64,000 nucleotides of DNA, from contig CAYVAS010000001.1 of NCBI GenBank assembly GCA_964449375.1, forward strand, positions 1-64,000, written 5' to 3'. The notes beneath the pieces were generated by a model. It saw only the letters and a program-made list of their open reading frames with translations. It was not told the origin of the DNA and searched no databases. This stretch comes from JAFDWI01 sp964449375 (lineage in GTDB: Bacteria; Actinomycetota; Acidimicrobiia; Acidimicrobiales; Iamiaceae). The translations under genes and the position numbers were made by a program. Within the stretch, counting starts at the first letter, position 1. The number at the start of each line of letters is the position of its first letter. This document shows positions 7,772 through 15,944 of this stretch, one piece after another.

Positions 7772-9394
7772 TCAGTCCACCACGATGGGGTGGTCGCCCT
7801 GCCCCGGGGGCGCGATGCGGCGCAACACCTCGATGCCGTCGCGTTGCATCGCCACCTGGAACTCGCCGCTGGCCTTGATCGACTCGTACAGCGGCCGCAG
7901 ATCCTCGCCCACCAGCGCGGTGTCCACCACGATCCAGTCCACCTTCGCCGGATCACCAGCGGCGTCACTGCTCACCCCGTAGTTGGAGTTCTTCCAGGGA
8001 TTCGGGAACGTGTAGAGCACCTCACGGTGGCTCAGATGAGGCACCATCAGGTAGTCCGCGGAGACCCCCTCGTGGGGGCGGATCAGCGCCAGGGCCGCCT
8101 CGCGGGCCTGCTGGGTCGCCGGCGCGGTGTGGGGCCAATAGCCGGCCCGGTAGTTGCTGGGGCTCCAGGGCCCCGCCCCGTGGGCCCAGCCGCTCCACAG
8201 CGACGCGCCCAGCCCGATCACCAGCGCCGCGTGGCCCCACCAGCGTCGTCGCCGGTACAGGAACCACGACGCCTCCACGAAGCTGATCGTCAGCGCGACC
8301 GTGGGCAGTGCCTGGTAGCGGTAGTGGGGGTCCCAGGTGAACGCGGCCGCCGAGGAGATGTTGGCGAACCACTGGGGCGCGCCGATCAGCCAGGTCAGCG
8401 GCGACAACACCGTCACGAACCCGAACGACTGGTTCAGCCGGGTCGAGTAGCCGAGCGCGTCGTTGTCGTCCCAGCGCTCCAGCAACATCGAGGGATCCTC
8501 GATCGAGTTGACCACGATCTGGCCGGGGGTCTCGCCGAGGCTGCCGTAGATGCCGCTGTAGACGGTCCCTCCCGCGACCTGGGGAACCATCAACGCGCCG
8601 AAGATCCCGAACCACAGCGCGGCGGCCACCGCGACGGGCACCCCGAGGCGCCAGTGGCGCCGCACCGCCCAGACCAGACCCATGCCCACCAGGGCCAGCG
8701 CGACGTCCTCTTTCCACATGACCGCGCCGACGAAGGACAACCAGAACCACCACCACTGCCGACGCGACACGCTCTGGTCCGCTGCAAGGCGCGCCGCGAT
8801 CCGTTGGCCGAACAGCCAGGTCGCGAACAGGAACGGCAACGCCACGCATTCGGGATGGAACCCCTCGTGCACCCACCACTGCACACTGGGCTGGGCCAGC
8901 CACACCACTCCGACCAGCGCGCCGATCCAGGCCTTGGCGAACCGGTCCCGGGCGATCACGTACAGGATCGGCGCGCACGCCGCCAGTGCCACCGCGTTGA
9001 GCACGTTCCAGAAGTTGGGTCCCGCCCCCAACCAGGCGAAGGGGATCAGAAAGAAGAACCCGAAGGAGGCGTGGTGGCCGAAGAACGACACCCCGCGCAC
9101 CGTGGAGAACCAGCGGAAGTGCGCGGCCTGCCACAGCAACTGGTCGTAGATCCCGGTGTCGAAGTCGAAGGTGGCGAAGCGGTTGTGGCGCAGCACCACC
9201 AGCCGTCCCAGCGTGATCGTCCAGTACGCCCCCAACACCACCAACGCGGTGAACATCGCCCGGGGCGAGTTCCCCCAGGCACGCAGTCGAGTCACCACCG
9301 GGTGCGGCCCGCGACCCGTCAGATCGGCGTCGGGGTCCGGAGCGGTCTGGTCGTCGCTGGTCGCGTCGGTCGGGGTGACGTTGGGTTCGCTCAT
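7772..9394 (-). CDS. DUF2079 polytopic membrane protein
   Basis: A 540-aa integral membrane protein with about ten hydrophobic segments after a 45-residue acidic N-terminus. FDFDTGIYDQLLWQ and the following FFGHHASFGFFFLIP are the hallmarks of DUF2079. This family is distantly related to GT-C glycosyltransferases and may act on polyprenyl-linked sugars. The C-terminal part, rich in Trp, Arg and Asp, probably faces outside. The substrate is unknown. The gene stands alone and is divergent from murT with a short spacer. Confidence 0.85.
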   Translation of the reverse strand: MSEPNVTPTDATSDDQTAPDPDADLTGRGPHPVVTRLRAWGNSPRAMFTALVVLGAYWTITLGRLVVLRHNRFATFDFDTGIYDQLLWQAAHFRWFSTVRGVSFFGHHASFGFFFLIPFAWLGAGPNFWNVLNAVALAACAPILYVIARDRFAKAWIGALVGVVWLAQPSVQWWVHEGFHPECVALPFLFATWLFGQRIAARLAADQSVSRRQWWWFWLSFVGAVMWKEDVALALVGMGLVWAVRRHWRLGVPVAVAAALWFGIFGALMVPQVAGGTVYSGIYGSLGETPGQIVVNSIEDPSMLLERWDDNDALGYSTRLNQSFGFVTVLSPLTWLIGAPQWFANISSAAAFTWDPHYRYQALPTVALTISFVEASWFLYRRRRWWGHAALVIGLGASLWSGWAHGAGPWSPSNYRAGYWPHTAPATQQAREAALALIRPHEGVSADYLMVPHLSHREVLYTFPNPWKNSNYGVSSDAAGDPAKVDWIVVDTALVGEDLRPLYESIKASGEFQVAMQRDGIEVLRRIAPPGQGDHPIVVD

Positions 9395-9510
9395 CCGCGT
9401 CGGGTGCGCTCCTTGTTGGTCGGCGACTCCACGCCGGACGCCTGCCCCGGCCGGTTGCAGACTAGTTTTCGCGGTCCGCTGGGGTGCTGGTCGTAGCCTT
9501 GGGTCCCATC

Positions 9511-10767
9511 GTGACTGCCTCGACCAGCGCCCATTCCACCGGCGTGCGCCTGACCGCGGCCGGCATGCGCGGCGCGGCGCGCCTGGCTCGGGTGGCGGGC
9601 CTGGGCGGTTCGGTGATCGGCGGGCACCTGGGGCTGCGTCTGGACCCGGACCTGCTGGCCAAGCTCGCCGAGGGCAGGCGCATCGTGGTCGTGTCCGCGA
9701 CCAACGGCAAGACCACGATCACCAACCTGTTGACCGCGGCGCTGTCCACGGCGGGGCCGGTGGTGACCAACGCGCAGGGTTCCAACCTGTCCACCGGGCT
9801 GGCCGCGGCGCTCGCCGAGGATCTCACCACCCCCCGTGCCGCGCTCGAGGTCGACGAGGCGACCCTGGCGGTCACCGCCGCGGCGCTGGACCCGACCACG
9901 ATGGTGCTGGCGAACCTGAGCCGGGACCAGCTCGACCGGTACGGCGAGGTGCGGATCGTCGCCGAGCGGTGGCGGCGGATGCTCACCGACCTGGCCCGGG
10001 ACGGGCACCACCCCACCGTGGTCGCCAACGCGGACGACCCGTTGGTGACCTGGAGCGTGGGTGCCCACGCCGACGTCACCTGGGTGGCGGCCGGGTCGCC
10101 CTGGACCGCCGATGCCCTGGTGTGCCCGGAGTGCGCGGCCCCGGTGATCCATTCCCGGGACGACTGGCACTGCACCGGCTGTGACCTGGCCCGACCCGAT
10201 CCGGCGGTCTCCCTGGTGGACGAGGCGGTGGTGCTCCACGACGAGCACGACCGCCGGGTGCCCCTTGAGCTGACCCTGCCCGGTGCCTTCAACCTGTCCA
10301 ACGCGGCGATGGCGCTGGTTGCGGCCCGCCACGAAGGGGTCGAACCGGACCGGGCCGCGGCGGCGATGCGCACTACCCGGGAGGTGTCGGGCCGGTACGC
10401 CACCGTGGAGACCGCCCAGCACCGGATCCGGCTGCTGATGGCCAAGAACCCCGCCGGGTGGCAGTCGTCGCTTGCCATCGTCGCGCCCCCACCCACGCCG
10501 GTGGTCGTCGCGATCAACGCCCGGGTCGCCGACGGTCGGGATCCGTCCTGGCTGTGGGACGTGCCCTTCGAGGTGCTCGCCGGGCGGCGGGTGATCGCCG
10601 CAGGCGACCGTGCCGAGGACCTTTCGGTGCGCCTGCACTACGCCGAGGTCGACCACGAGATCCGCAAGGGCCCGGCGCTCGACGCGTGCCGGGGCCTGCC
10701 CCCCGGCCGGGTCGAGCTGGTCGCCAACTACACCGCGTTCTCCGACGCGCTCGGAGCGGCCCGGTGA
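9511..10767 (+). CDS. murT: Lipid II isoglutaminyl synthase, Mur-ligase subunit
   Basis: MurT with GatD amidates the alpha-carboxyl of D-Glu in lipid II, giving the D-isoglutamine of mature peptidoglycan. The sequence shows the Mur-ligase P-loop ATNGKTT and the NLSRDQLDRYGE stretch. The zinc ribbon special to MurT is present (CPEC, then CTGC about 20 residues later). The C-terminal domain binds the GatD partner. Its stop overlaps the gatD start (GTGA), so the two are translationally coupled. GTG 9511 puts the start just before the conserved N-terminal basic helix; GTG 9484 in the same frame is the alternative. Neither has a convincing ribosome binding site. Confidence 0.94.
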   Translation: MTASTSAHSTGVRLTAAGMRGAARLARVAGLGGSVIGGHLGLRLDPDLLAKLAEGRRIVVVSATNGKTTITNLLTAALSTAGPVVTNAQGSNLSTGLAAALAEDLTTPRAALEVDEATLAVTAAALDPTTMVLANLSRDQLDRYGEVRIVAERWRRMLTDLARDGHHPTVVANADDPLVTWSVGAHADVTWVAAGSPWTADALVCPECAAPVIHSRDDWHCTGCDLARPDPAVSLVDEAVVLHDEHDRRVPLELTLPGAFNLSNAAMALVAARHEGVEPDRAAAAMRTTREVSGRYATVETAQHRIRLLMAKNPAGWQSSLAIVAPPPTPVVVAINARVADGRDPSWLWDVPFEVLAGRRVIAAGDRAEDLSVRLHYAEVDHEIRKGPALDACRGLPPGRVELVANYTAFSDALGAAR

Positions 10768-11567
10768 AGCATCGGATCAGGCAGTCCTCGCCCCTGCGGG
10801 TGGTGCAGCTCTTCGGTGACCTGTTGGGCACCTACGGCGACAACGGCAACGCCCTGGTGCTGCAGCGCCGGGCCGAATGGCGTGGCCTGGCGGTGACCCG
10901 CACCGACGTGACCGCCCTGGACGCGGTTCCCGACGACGGCGACATCTACGTGATCGGCGGCGGCGAGGACGGCCCCCAGTCCCGCGCGGCGCGGCTGCTG
11001 GCCGAATCGGGCGCGCTGCCCCGTGCGCTGGAGCGGGGCGCGGCCGTGCTGGCGGTGTGCGCGGGCTACCAGATCCTGGGACGGTCCTTCCAGGGTCCCG
11101 ACGGGGCGGCTACCCCCGGCCTGGGGCTGCTCGACGTGACCACCACCCGGGGCACCGGCCCCCGGATCGTGGGCGAGGTCCTGGTCGACGCCGACCCCGA
11201 CCTGGGTCTGGGTCGCCTGACCGGGTACGAGAACCACGCGGGGGTGACCCGTCTGGGCAGCGCAGCCCGCCCGCTGGGCCGACTCGTCGACGACGCCGAC
11301 ACCGCACCGGGCAGGCCCCGGACCGAGGGCGCCCACCAGGGTCGCATCATCGGTACGTACCTGCACGGCCCGGTGCTGGCCCGCAACCCGGCACTGGCCG
11401 ATCGGCTGCTCGCCTGGGCGCTCGAGTTGGACCCGGGTGAACTCGAGCCCCTCGACGACGCCCGGGTCGACCGGCTCCGCGCCGCCCGGATGGCCGCCGC
11501 CCGCGCTGGTCAGCCCGACGGCGAACCCGGACCTCTGGACCGCTTGCGCCGGCTGATCCGGCCCTGA
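10764..11567 (+). CDS. gatD: Lipid II isoglutaminyl synthase, glutaminase subunit
   Basis: A class I glutamine amidotransferase-like protein (267 aa) that feeds ammonia from glutamine to MurT. LFGDLLGTYGDNGNALVL near the N-terminus is characteristic of GatD. The nucleophile is Cys99 in AVCAGYQILG and the catalytic His is His201 in TYLHGP. GYENHAG is the family motif that contacts substrate. The GTG start overlaps the murT stop by four bases. The gene ends in a strong stem-loop shared with the convergent neighbour. Confidence 0.95.
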   Translation: MKHRIRQSSPLRVVQLFGDLLGTYGDNGNALVLQRRAEWRGLAVTRTDVTALDAVPDDGDIYVIGGGEDGPQSRAARLLAESGALPRALERGAAVLAVCAGYQILGRSFQGPDGAATPGLGLLDVTTTRGTGPRIVGEVLVDADPDLGLGRLTGYENHAGVTRLGSAARPLGRLVDDADTAPGRPRTEGAHQGRIIGTYLHGPVLARNPALADRLLAWALELDPGELEPLDDARVDRLRAARMAAARAGQPDGEPGPLDRLRRLIRP

Positions 11568-11600
11568 GCCCGACCGGCTCTTCCTCCTCCGGCGGGCTCA
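11565..11600. terminator. Bidirectional terminator spanning both stop codons
   Basis: TGAGCCCG at 11565-11572 pairs with CGGGCTCA at 11593-11600. CCGG/CCGG extends the stem to 12 bp with one bulged A and an 11-nt pyrimidine-rich loop. The outer TGA on each strand is the stop codon of gatD and of the convergent gene. Confidence 0.65.
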
Positions 11601-12215
11601 ACCGCGCCTGAACAACTCGGGGACCGCCGGCACGTCTGCATGCGCCGCGGCCTCCCCTGGTGCCAGCACCCCGGTGGGCCGCACCACCCGGTCCACCCGG
11701 TCCAGATCCACGGTGACCACGGCGCGGCCCCGGCGACGGCGCCCCGGATCGGACTTCTCGGCCCGGCGCGCCGCGGTCAGGATCTCGTCGGGCACCACCG
11801 TGCCCACCCCGGCGATCACCCAGAGCGGGTCGGTTCCGGTGGACACCTCCGCGTCGACCAGTACGCCCCCGGGGGCCAACAGCATGGTGTCGACGATCCG
11901 TGGCGACGTGTCGGCCTCGGCCACGTCGGCCAGGGCCAGTGACAGGTGCAGTCGAGTGGGGTCCTGGGCGAAGGTCCCGGTGAGCTCGTCCAGAGCGGTG
12001 CGGGGATCTCTGGCCATGAGCAGGTGGCCGCACAGCCACCACAGCGGACCGCACCGGGGGTGGTGTTCGAGCAGTTTGCGGCATCCCATGACCAACCCGT
12101 GGCGGTCGCCGGTCAGCGCCCGGAGCGCCGCGGCGGCCTCGGGAACCAGCCATTCGGGGTCCGAGTCACCGGATCTGGCCAGGTGACGCAGGTACTCGAT
12201 CGGGTGCACGTCCAC
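11598..12215 (-). CDS. Uncharacterised protein, possible eIF2B-like fold
   Basis: A 205-aa soluble protein of unknown function. The N-terminal half is helical, with CGPLWWLCGHLL near residue 55. The middle has MLLAPGGVLVDAE, followed by LWVIAGVGTVVP. That pairing faintly recalls the nucleotide-sugar pocket of eIF2B-alpha or ribose-1,5-bisphosphate isomerase-like proteins. This similarity is an impression, not an assignment. The C-terminus is Arg/Lys-rich and then Pro/Ala-rich. The gene is convergent with gatD and ends in the shared terminator. Confidence 0.7.
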   Translation of the reverse strand: MDVHPIEYLRHLARSGDSDPEWLVPEAAAALRALTGDRHGLVMGCRKLLEHHPRCGPLWWLCGHLLMARDPRTALDELTGTFAQDPTRLHLSLALADVAEADTSPRIVDTMLLAPGGVLVDAEVSTGTDPLWVIAGVGTVVPDEILTAARRAEKSDPGRRRRGRAVVTVDLDRVDRVVRPTGVLAPGEAAAHADVPAVPELFRRG

Positions 12216-12275
12216 CGAGGGTACCGGCGCCGGGGCGCCGTGTCCGGTCGGGTCGCGGCGGGGTTCAGCCGCGGT

Positions 12276-12728
12276 TCACAAGCCCGGCTTCCAGACCATC
12301 ACGATGAGCTGCAGGAGCAACAGCAGGTGCATCCCGCCATAGGACATCGCCAGCCGCATGTCGCCGTCTGCGTCGCCGCCGGCGACCTGACGCTGAGCGG
12401 GGACGAGCCCGGCGAAGAACACTCCCAGCATCAGGAACCACAGCAGGAAGGCCGAGGAGATCCACATCTGGGAGAACTCGAACACCTCGTCGGACATCAG
12501 GATCAGGATCACGCCGAAGAGCCCGGCGAGCACCAGCGAACCGCCGTGCATCATCGGGTCCAGCAGCCGCCCCAGTGCTCCGCCGGCCGCCGAGTTGGGG
12601 CCTTCGGTGCGCTGCAGCCGCATCATGTAGGGCCACACGAAGGCCGGCGCGAACGCGACGACCACCGCCGCGAGGTGCAACAGCAGAAAGAACTTGTAGC
12701 CGTCCGATCCGATCGCAGCGACGAGCAC
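12276..12728 (-). CDS. Four-helix membrane protein, DUF2269-like
   Basis: A 150-aa protein with four hydrophobic segments (about residues 10-35, 62-78, 88-108 and 127-145). LLLHLAAVVVAFAPAFVWP at the start resembles the first helix of DUF2269 proteins, in which a His may bind haem or metal. A polar, Gly/Asp-rich loop precedes the last helix, which ends in a short polar tail. The function is unknown. It follows fumC on the same strand, separated by 79 bp. Confidence 0.75.
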   Translation of the reverse strand: MLVAAIGSDGYKFFLLLHLAAVVVAFAPAFVWPYMMRLQRTEGPNSAAGGALGRLLDPMMHGGSLVLAGLFGVILILMSDEVFEFSQMWISSAFLLWFLMLGVFFAGLVPAQRQVAGGDADGDMRLAMSYGGMHLLLLLQLIVMVWKPGL

Positions 12729-12807
12729 GGGAAGACTCCTCAGGGTCCGGGGGTGCTGACCAGCGACGCCAGCCTAACCCGGCGTCCCCGGCCCGTGCGG
12801 GTCGCGC

Positions 12808-14217
12808 TCAGGCGAGCCCGCCTCTGGTCTGGCCCAGCAGGTCGAAGGCGCGGTCCATCTCCGCGTCGCTCAACAGGCCCGCTTCACGGACCAGCTCACG
12901 CACACTGCGGCCCGTTTCGATGCTCTGGTGCACGAGCTCGGCAGCCTTCTCGTAGCCGATGAACGGGTTCAGCGAGGTGGCGATCGACGGGGACGCCTCG
13001 GCCAGTTCCTTGCACCGTTCGACGTCGGCTTCGATGCCGGCGATGCAGTTGTCGGCGAGCAGCATCGACACGTTGGTCAACAGCACGATCGATTCGAGGA
13101 TCGCGTCGGCCATCATGGGCACGTACACGTTCAATTCGAAGTTGCCCTGAGAACCGCCGAATGCGGCCGCGGCGTCGTTGCCGATGACTCTGGCGGCCAC
13201 CTGGGTGGCGGCTTCGGCGAGCACCGGGTTGACCTTGCCGGGCATGATCGACGAGCCGGGCTGCAGGTCGGGCAGACGGATCTCGGCCAGGCCTGCCCGG
13301 GGTCCCGAGGCGGCCCAGCGCAGGTCGTTCGCGATCTTGGTGAGGCTCACCGCCACGGTGCGCAGCACCCCGGACACCGCCACCAGGTCGTCCCGGGCGC
13401 CCTGGGCGGCGAAGTGGTCGGGGGTTTCCACCAACGGCAGGCCGGTACGGTCGGCGAGACGTCGGATCACCTCTGCGGCGAAGCCCTCGGGCGCGTTGAT
13501 GCCGGTGCCCACCGCGGTGCCGCCCAGCGGCAGGCGGCACACGTCGGCCACGGCAGGGTCGAGCCGGTCGATGTTGTCCTCGATCTGGGTGGCGTAGCCG
13601 CCGAACTCCTGGCCGAGGGTGACCGGGGTGGCGTCCATCAGGTGCGTGCGACCCGGCTTGACGATCTCGGCGAACGCGGCCGAGCGTTCCCGCAGTGTCG
13701 CCGCCAGATGTGCCAGCGCCGGACGCAGCTCGTTGGTGGCCGCGAGCGCGACGGCCAGATGCACCGCGGTGGGAAAGACGTCGTTGGACGATTGGGAGGC
13801 GTTGACGTGGTCGTTGGGGTGCACGGTGGCCTCGCCGTCGAGCCCTTCGTTGGCGAGGGGGGCGATCTCCTCGAGGGTGTTCCTGTTCGACGAGGTGCGC
13901 GACCGGGTCTGGAACACGTCCACGGGAAACTGGTCGTCCCACTTTCCTGCGGCGACCTCCTCGGCCGCGGCGGCCACCGCGGCGCCGATGGTCGCGTCGA
14001 CCCCGGCGACCCGCTCGTCGGCGGCGTTGGCCCGGGCGGCTTCGGCCTTGACCATGCCCAGTGCCCGGACGACCCGGGGGTCGATGGGCCGGTGCGAGAT
14101 CGGAAAGTTCTCGACGGCCCGCTGGGTCTGGGCCGCGTACTTGGCGGAGCTGGGGACCCGCACCTCGCCCATCGAGTCGTGTTCGATCCGGTAGTCGGTG
14201 GCACTCGTTTCGCTCAT
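12808..14217 (-). CDS. fumC: Class II fumarate hydratase with altered substrate loop
   Basis: A 469-aa homotetrameric fumarase-family enzyme that normally interconverts fumarate and malate. The family signature GSSIMPGKVNP, the THLMDATP histidine and HPNDHVNASQSSND are all intact, and the length is typical. The first conserved loop, normally T-G-S-G-T-x-S-N-M-N, reads TRSRTSSNRN at 104-113. Two glycines and the Met have become Arg, and the next residues also differ (TLEEI instead of the usual xNEVI). The rest of the protein is ordinary. Either the substrate site is remodelled or the consensus sequence here is wrong. ATG 14217 was chosen. Confidence 0.93.
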   Translation of the reverse strand: MSETSATDYRIEHDSMGEVRVPSSAKYAAQTQRAVENFPISHRPIDPRVVRALGMVKAEAARANAADERVAGVDATIGAAVAAAAEEVAAGKWDDQFPVDVFQTRSRTSSNRNTLEEIAPLANEGLDGEATVHPNDHVNASQSSNDVFPTAVHLAVALAATNELRPALAHLAATLRERSAAFAEIVKPGRTHLMDATPVTLGQEFGGYATQIEDNIDRLDPAVADVCRLPLGGTAVGTGINAPEGFAAEVIRRLADRTGLPLVETPDHFAAQGARDDLVAVSGVLRTVAVSLTKIANDLRWAASGPRAGLAEIRLPDLQPGSSIMPGKVNPVLAEAATQVAARVIGNDAAAAFGGSQGNFELNVYVPMMADAILESIVLLTNVSMLLADNCIAGIEADVERCKELAEASPSIATSLNPFIGYEKAAELVHQSIETGRSVRELVREAGLLSDAEMDRAFDLLGQTRGGLA

Positions 14218-14242
14218 GGCGTCAGGCTAGATCTCGACGGGA

Positions 14243-15055
14243 TCAGCGATCGGATTCGTCTTGGGAGTCGTCGCCCTCGGGCTGCATGGCGGCCAGCCGC
14301 GCGGCCACCGCGTGCTCGAGGTCTGCCACCGAGGCGGATTCGTCCGGGTCGCCACCGCGGCGCCGCCGCCGCGACCGCCGGGTTGCCCGCACCTCGGCCT
14401 CGCCGGGACGGCCGAGGGCGTCCTGGAGTTGCTCGATCACGATCTGTTGCTGCTGGGCTTCGTTGGGGAGCACCCCGTAGGCCCGACGGGTCCGGATCTC
14501 GTCGCCGTCCTCGCCGGTCCGGTGGTGGATGAGCAGAGGCCGGCCCGACAACTGCAGCGACCCCCAGAGCGACCGGTCCGCTTCGACGGCCACGATCTGG
14601 TCCCGGTCGATCCGGTGGTCGGCGTACTTGGTGGCCACGTGCACCCAGGTTTCAGCCACGTCGAGGCGGCACCGCATGCCCAGCAGGTACCAGCCCAGCA
14701 ACAGCACGGTGAGGATGCCGTCGATGAAGAAGAACTGCGCTGGAGGGATCGGGTCGAGCGTGCGCCCGATGGCGAGGCCGGTGAGGCCGATCACGGCGAC
14801 GAGTCCGGCGCCGATCATCGACAACAACCGGTACATCGAGTTCTGGTAGCGCTCGAAGGGTTCGTCCCGGGTGGCGTCCTCGGAGGCCTCGTCGGCATCG
14901 TCGGCATCGTCGGCTGCGACCGGGTCGTCGCCCTCGCCGGATGCCGCGGCACCGTCCGGCTCGACCGGAACCGCGTCGGACTCGACGGCGTCGTTCGCCG
15001 CGGTGGGCGCGTCCTCGTCGAGGTCGTCCTCGCTGCGGTCCCGCGAGCTGTTCAC
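14243..15055 (-). CDS. Uncharacterised membrane protein with PH-like module
   Basis: A 270-aa protein in four zones. First comes a very acidic, Ala-rich tail (about 1-65), then two hydrophobic segments (about 76-98 and 106-124). A small beta-rich segment follows (about 130-190), with VEADRSLWGSLQLSGRPLLI. The last part is highly charged and contains a run of eight basic residues near 225. The layout resembles bacterial PH-domain membrane proteins, but no diagnostic motif is visible. The start is GTG 15055. It lies upstream of fumC on the same strand with a 25-bp gap, so the two may be co-transcribed. Confidence 0.7.
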   Translation of the reverse strand: MNSSRDRSEDDLDEDAPTAANDAVESDAVPVEPDGAAASGEGDDPVAADDADDADEASEDATRDEPFERYQNSMYRLLSMIGAGLVAVIGLTGLAIGRTLDPIPPAQFFFIDGILTVLLLGWYLLGMRCRLDVAETWVHVATKYADHRIDRDQIVAVEADRSLWGSLQLSGRPLLIHHRTGEDGDEIRTRRAYGVLPNEAQQQQIVIEQLQDALGRPGEAEVRATRRSRRRRRGGDPDESASVADLEHAVAARLAAMQPEGDDSQDESDR

Positions 15056-15140
15056 GCTGATTCCATCGGCAGGATCGCCCCGATTCCAAGCGGGTCCGAC
15101 CGCCGGGCCGAGCGCGTCTCGTGTGGCGTCGACGGTCCGT

Positions 15141-15902
15141 TCAGGTCGGTCCGGGCGGATCCGCGTGCACGCCGAGCGCCTCAGCCAGCCCGGCCAATTC
15201 GGCGAGGTCGTCCTCGGTGAGTTCGCCGGTGTCCCGCAGCGGCGGTTGCCAGCCGACCTCGGGGTCGTAGCGGCGGATGATCCGGGCGGGTGACCCGGCG
15301 ATCACGCTGTGGTCGGGGATCGTGCCCCGGACGATGGAGCCGGCCGCGACCACCACGTTGCGGCCGATGTCGGCACCGGGCAGCACCACGACGTTGGTAC
15401 CCAGCCAGGAACCCGCGCCGATCCTGACCGGATCGTCGGTGGGCCACTGACGGCCGATGGGCAGGTCCGGGTCCCGGTAGGTGTGGTTCTGGTCGGTGAT
15501 GTAGACGAAGGGGCCGGTGTAGACGTCGTCCTCGATGACGATCCGGTCGTGGGCGACGATGTGGCTGCCCCGGCCGATGACGACCCGGTCGCCGATGCTG
15601 ATCACGCACCGGTCGCCGAAGTCGTGGCCGGGCGCGAAGCCGACCGACAACGTGTTGTAAGCGCCGATCATCGTGCCGGTGCCGATCTCGATGTGGGCTT
15701 CGCCGAAGATCGACGCCCACGGGTACGAGATGCAGCTCCCCGTTCCGAACGCCCGGAACCGGCGGCCCCGTTCGCAGTCCGGCCCGATGGCGCCGGCGCG
15801 GCGGATCCGGGCGGTGGTCCGGTGGATCATGTCGGCGACGTGTCCACGTGCCTTCGCCCGAAGGTGTTCGACCCTTCCCACGAGGTGCACGTTAGCCGTC
15901 AT
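15141..15902 (-). CDS. Left-handed beta-helix acyltransferase
   Basis: A 253-aa transferase of the hexapeptide (CysE/LacA/WbbJ) superfamily. About ten imperfect hexads run from residue 65 to 205, for example IGDRVVIGRGSHIVAHD and IGAGSWLGTNVVVLPGADIG. TDQNHTYRD supplies the His found in the active site of maltose/galactoside-type O-acetyltransferases, and AGSPARIIR closes the helix as usual. It probably acetylates a sugar or cell-envelope glycan; the acceptor is unknown. ATG 15902 is the start. Confidence 0.85.
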   Translation of the reverse strand: MTANVHLVGRVEHLRAKARGHVADMIHRTTARIRRAGAIGPDCERGRRFRAFGTGSCISYPWASIFGEAHIEIGTGTMIGAYNTLSVGFAPGHDFGDRCVISIGDRVVIGRGSHIVAHDRIVIEDDVYTGPFVYITDQNHTYRDPDLPIGRQWPTDDPVRIGAGSWLGTNVVVLPGADIGRNVVVAAGSIVRGTIPDHSVIAGSPARIIRRYDPEVGWQPPLRDTGELTEDDLAELAGLAEALGVHADPPGPT

Positions 15903-15944
15903 GGTGCCCAGGCGTGGCTTTCGGGAGGTCGGAACGGTCGGGAA

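Noticed and set aside
14870..14925. Short tandem repeat (gtcggcatc units)
   Set aside because: It encodes the acidic Asp/Ala-rich tail of a membrane protein and needs no other explanation.
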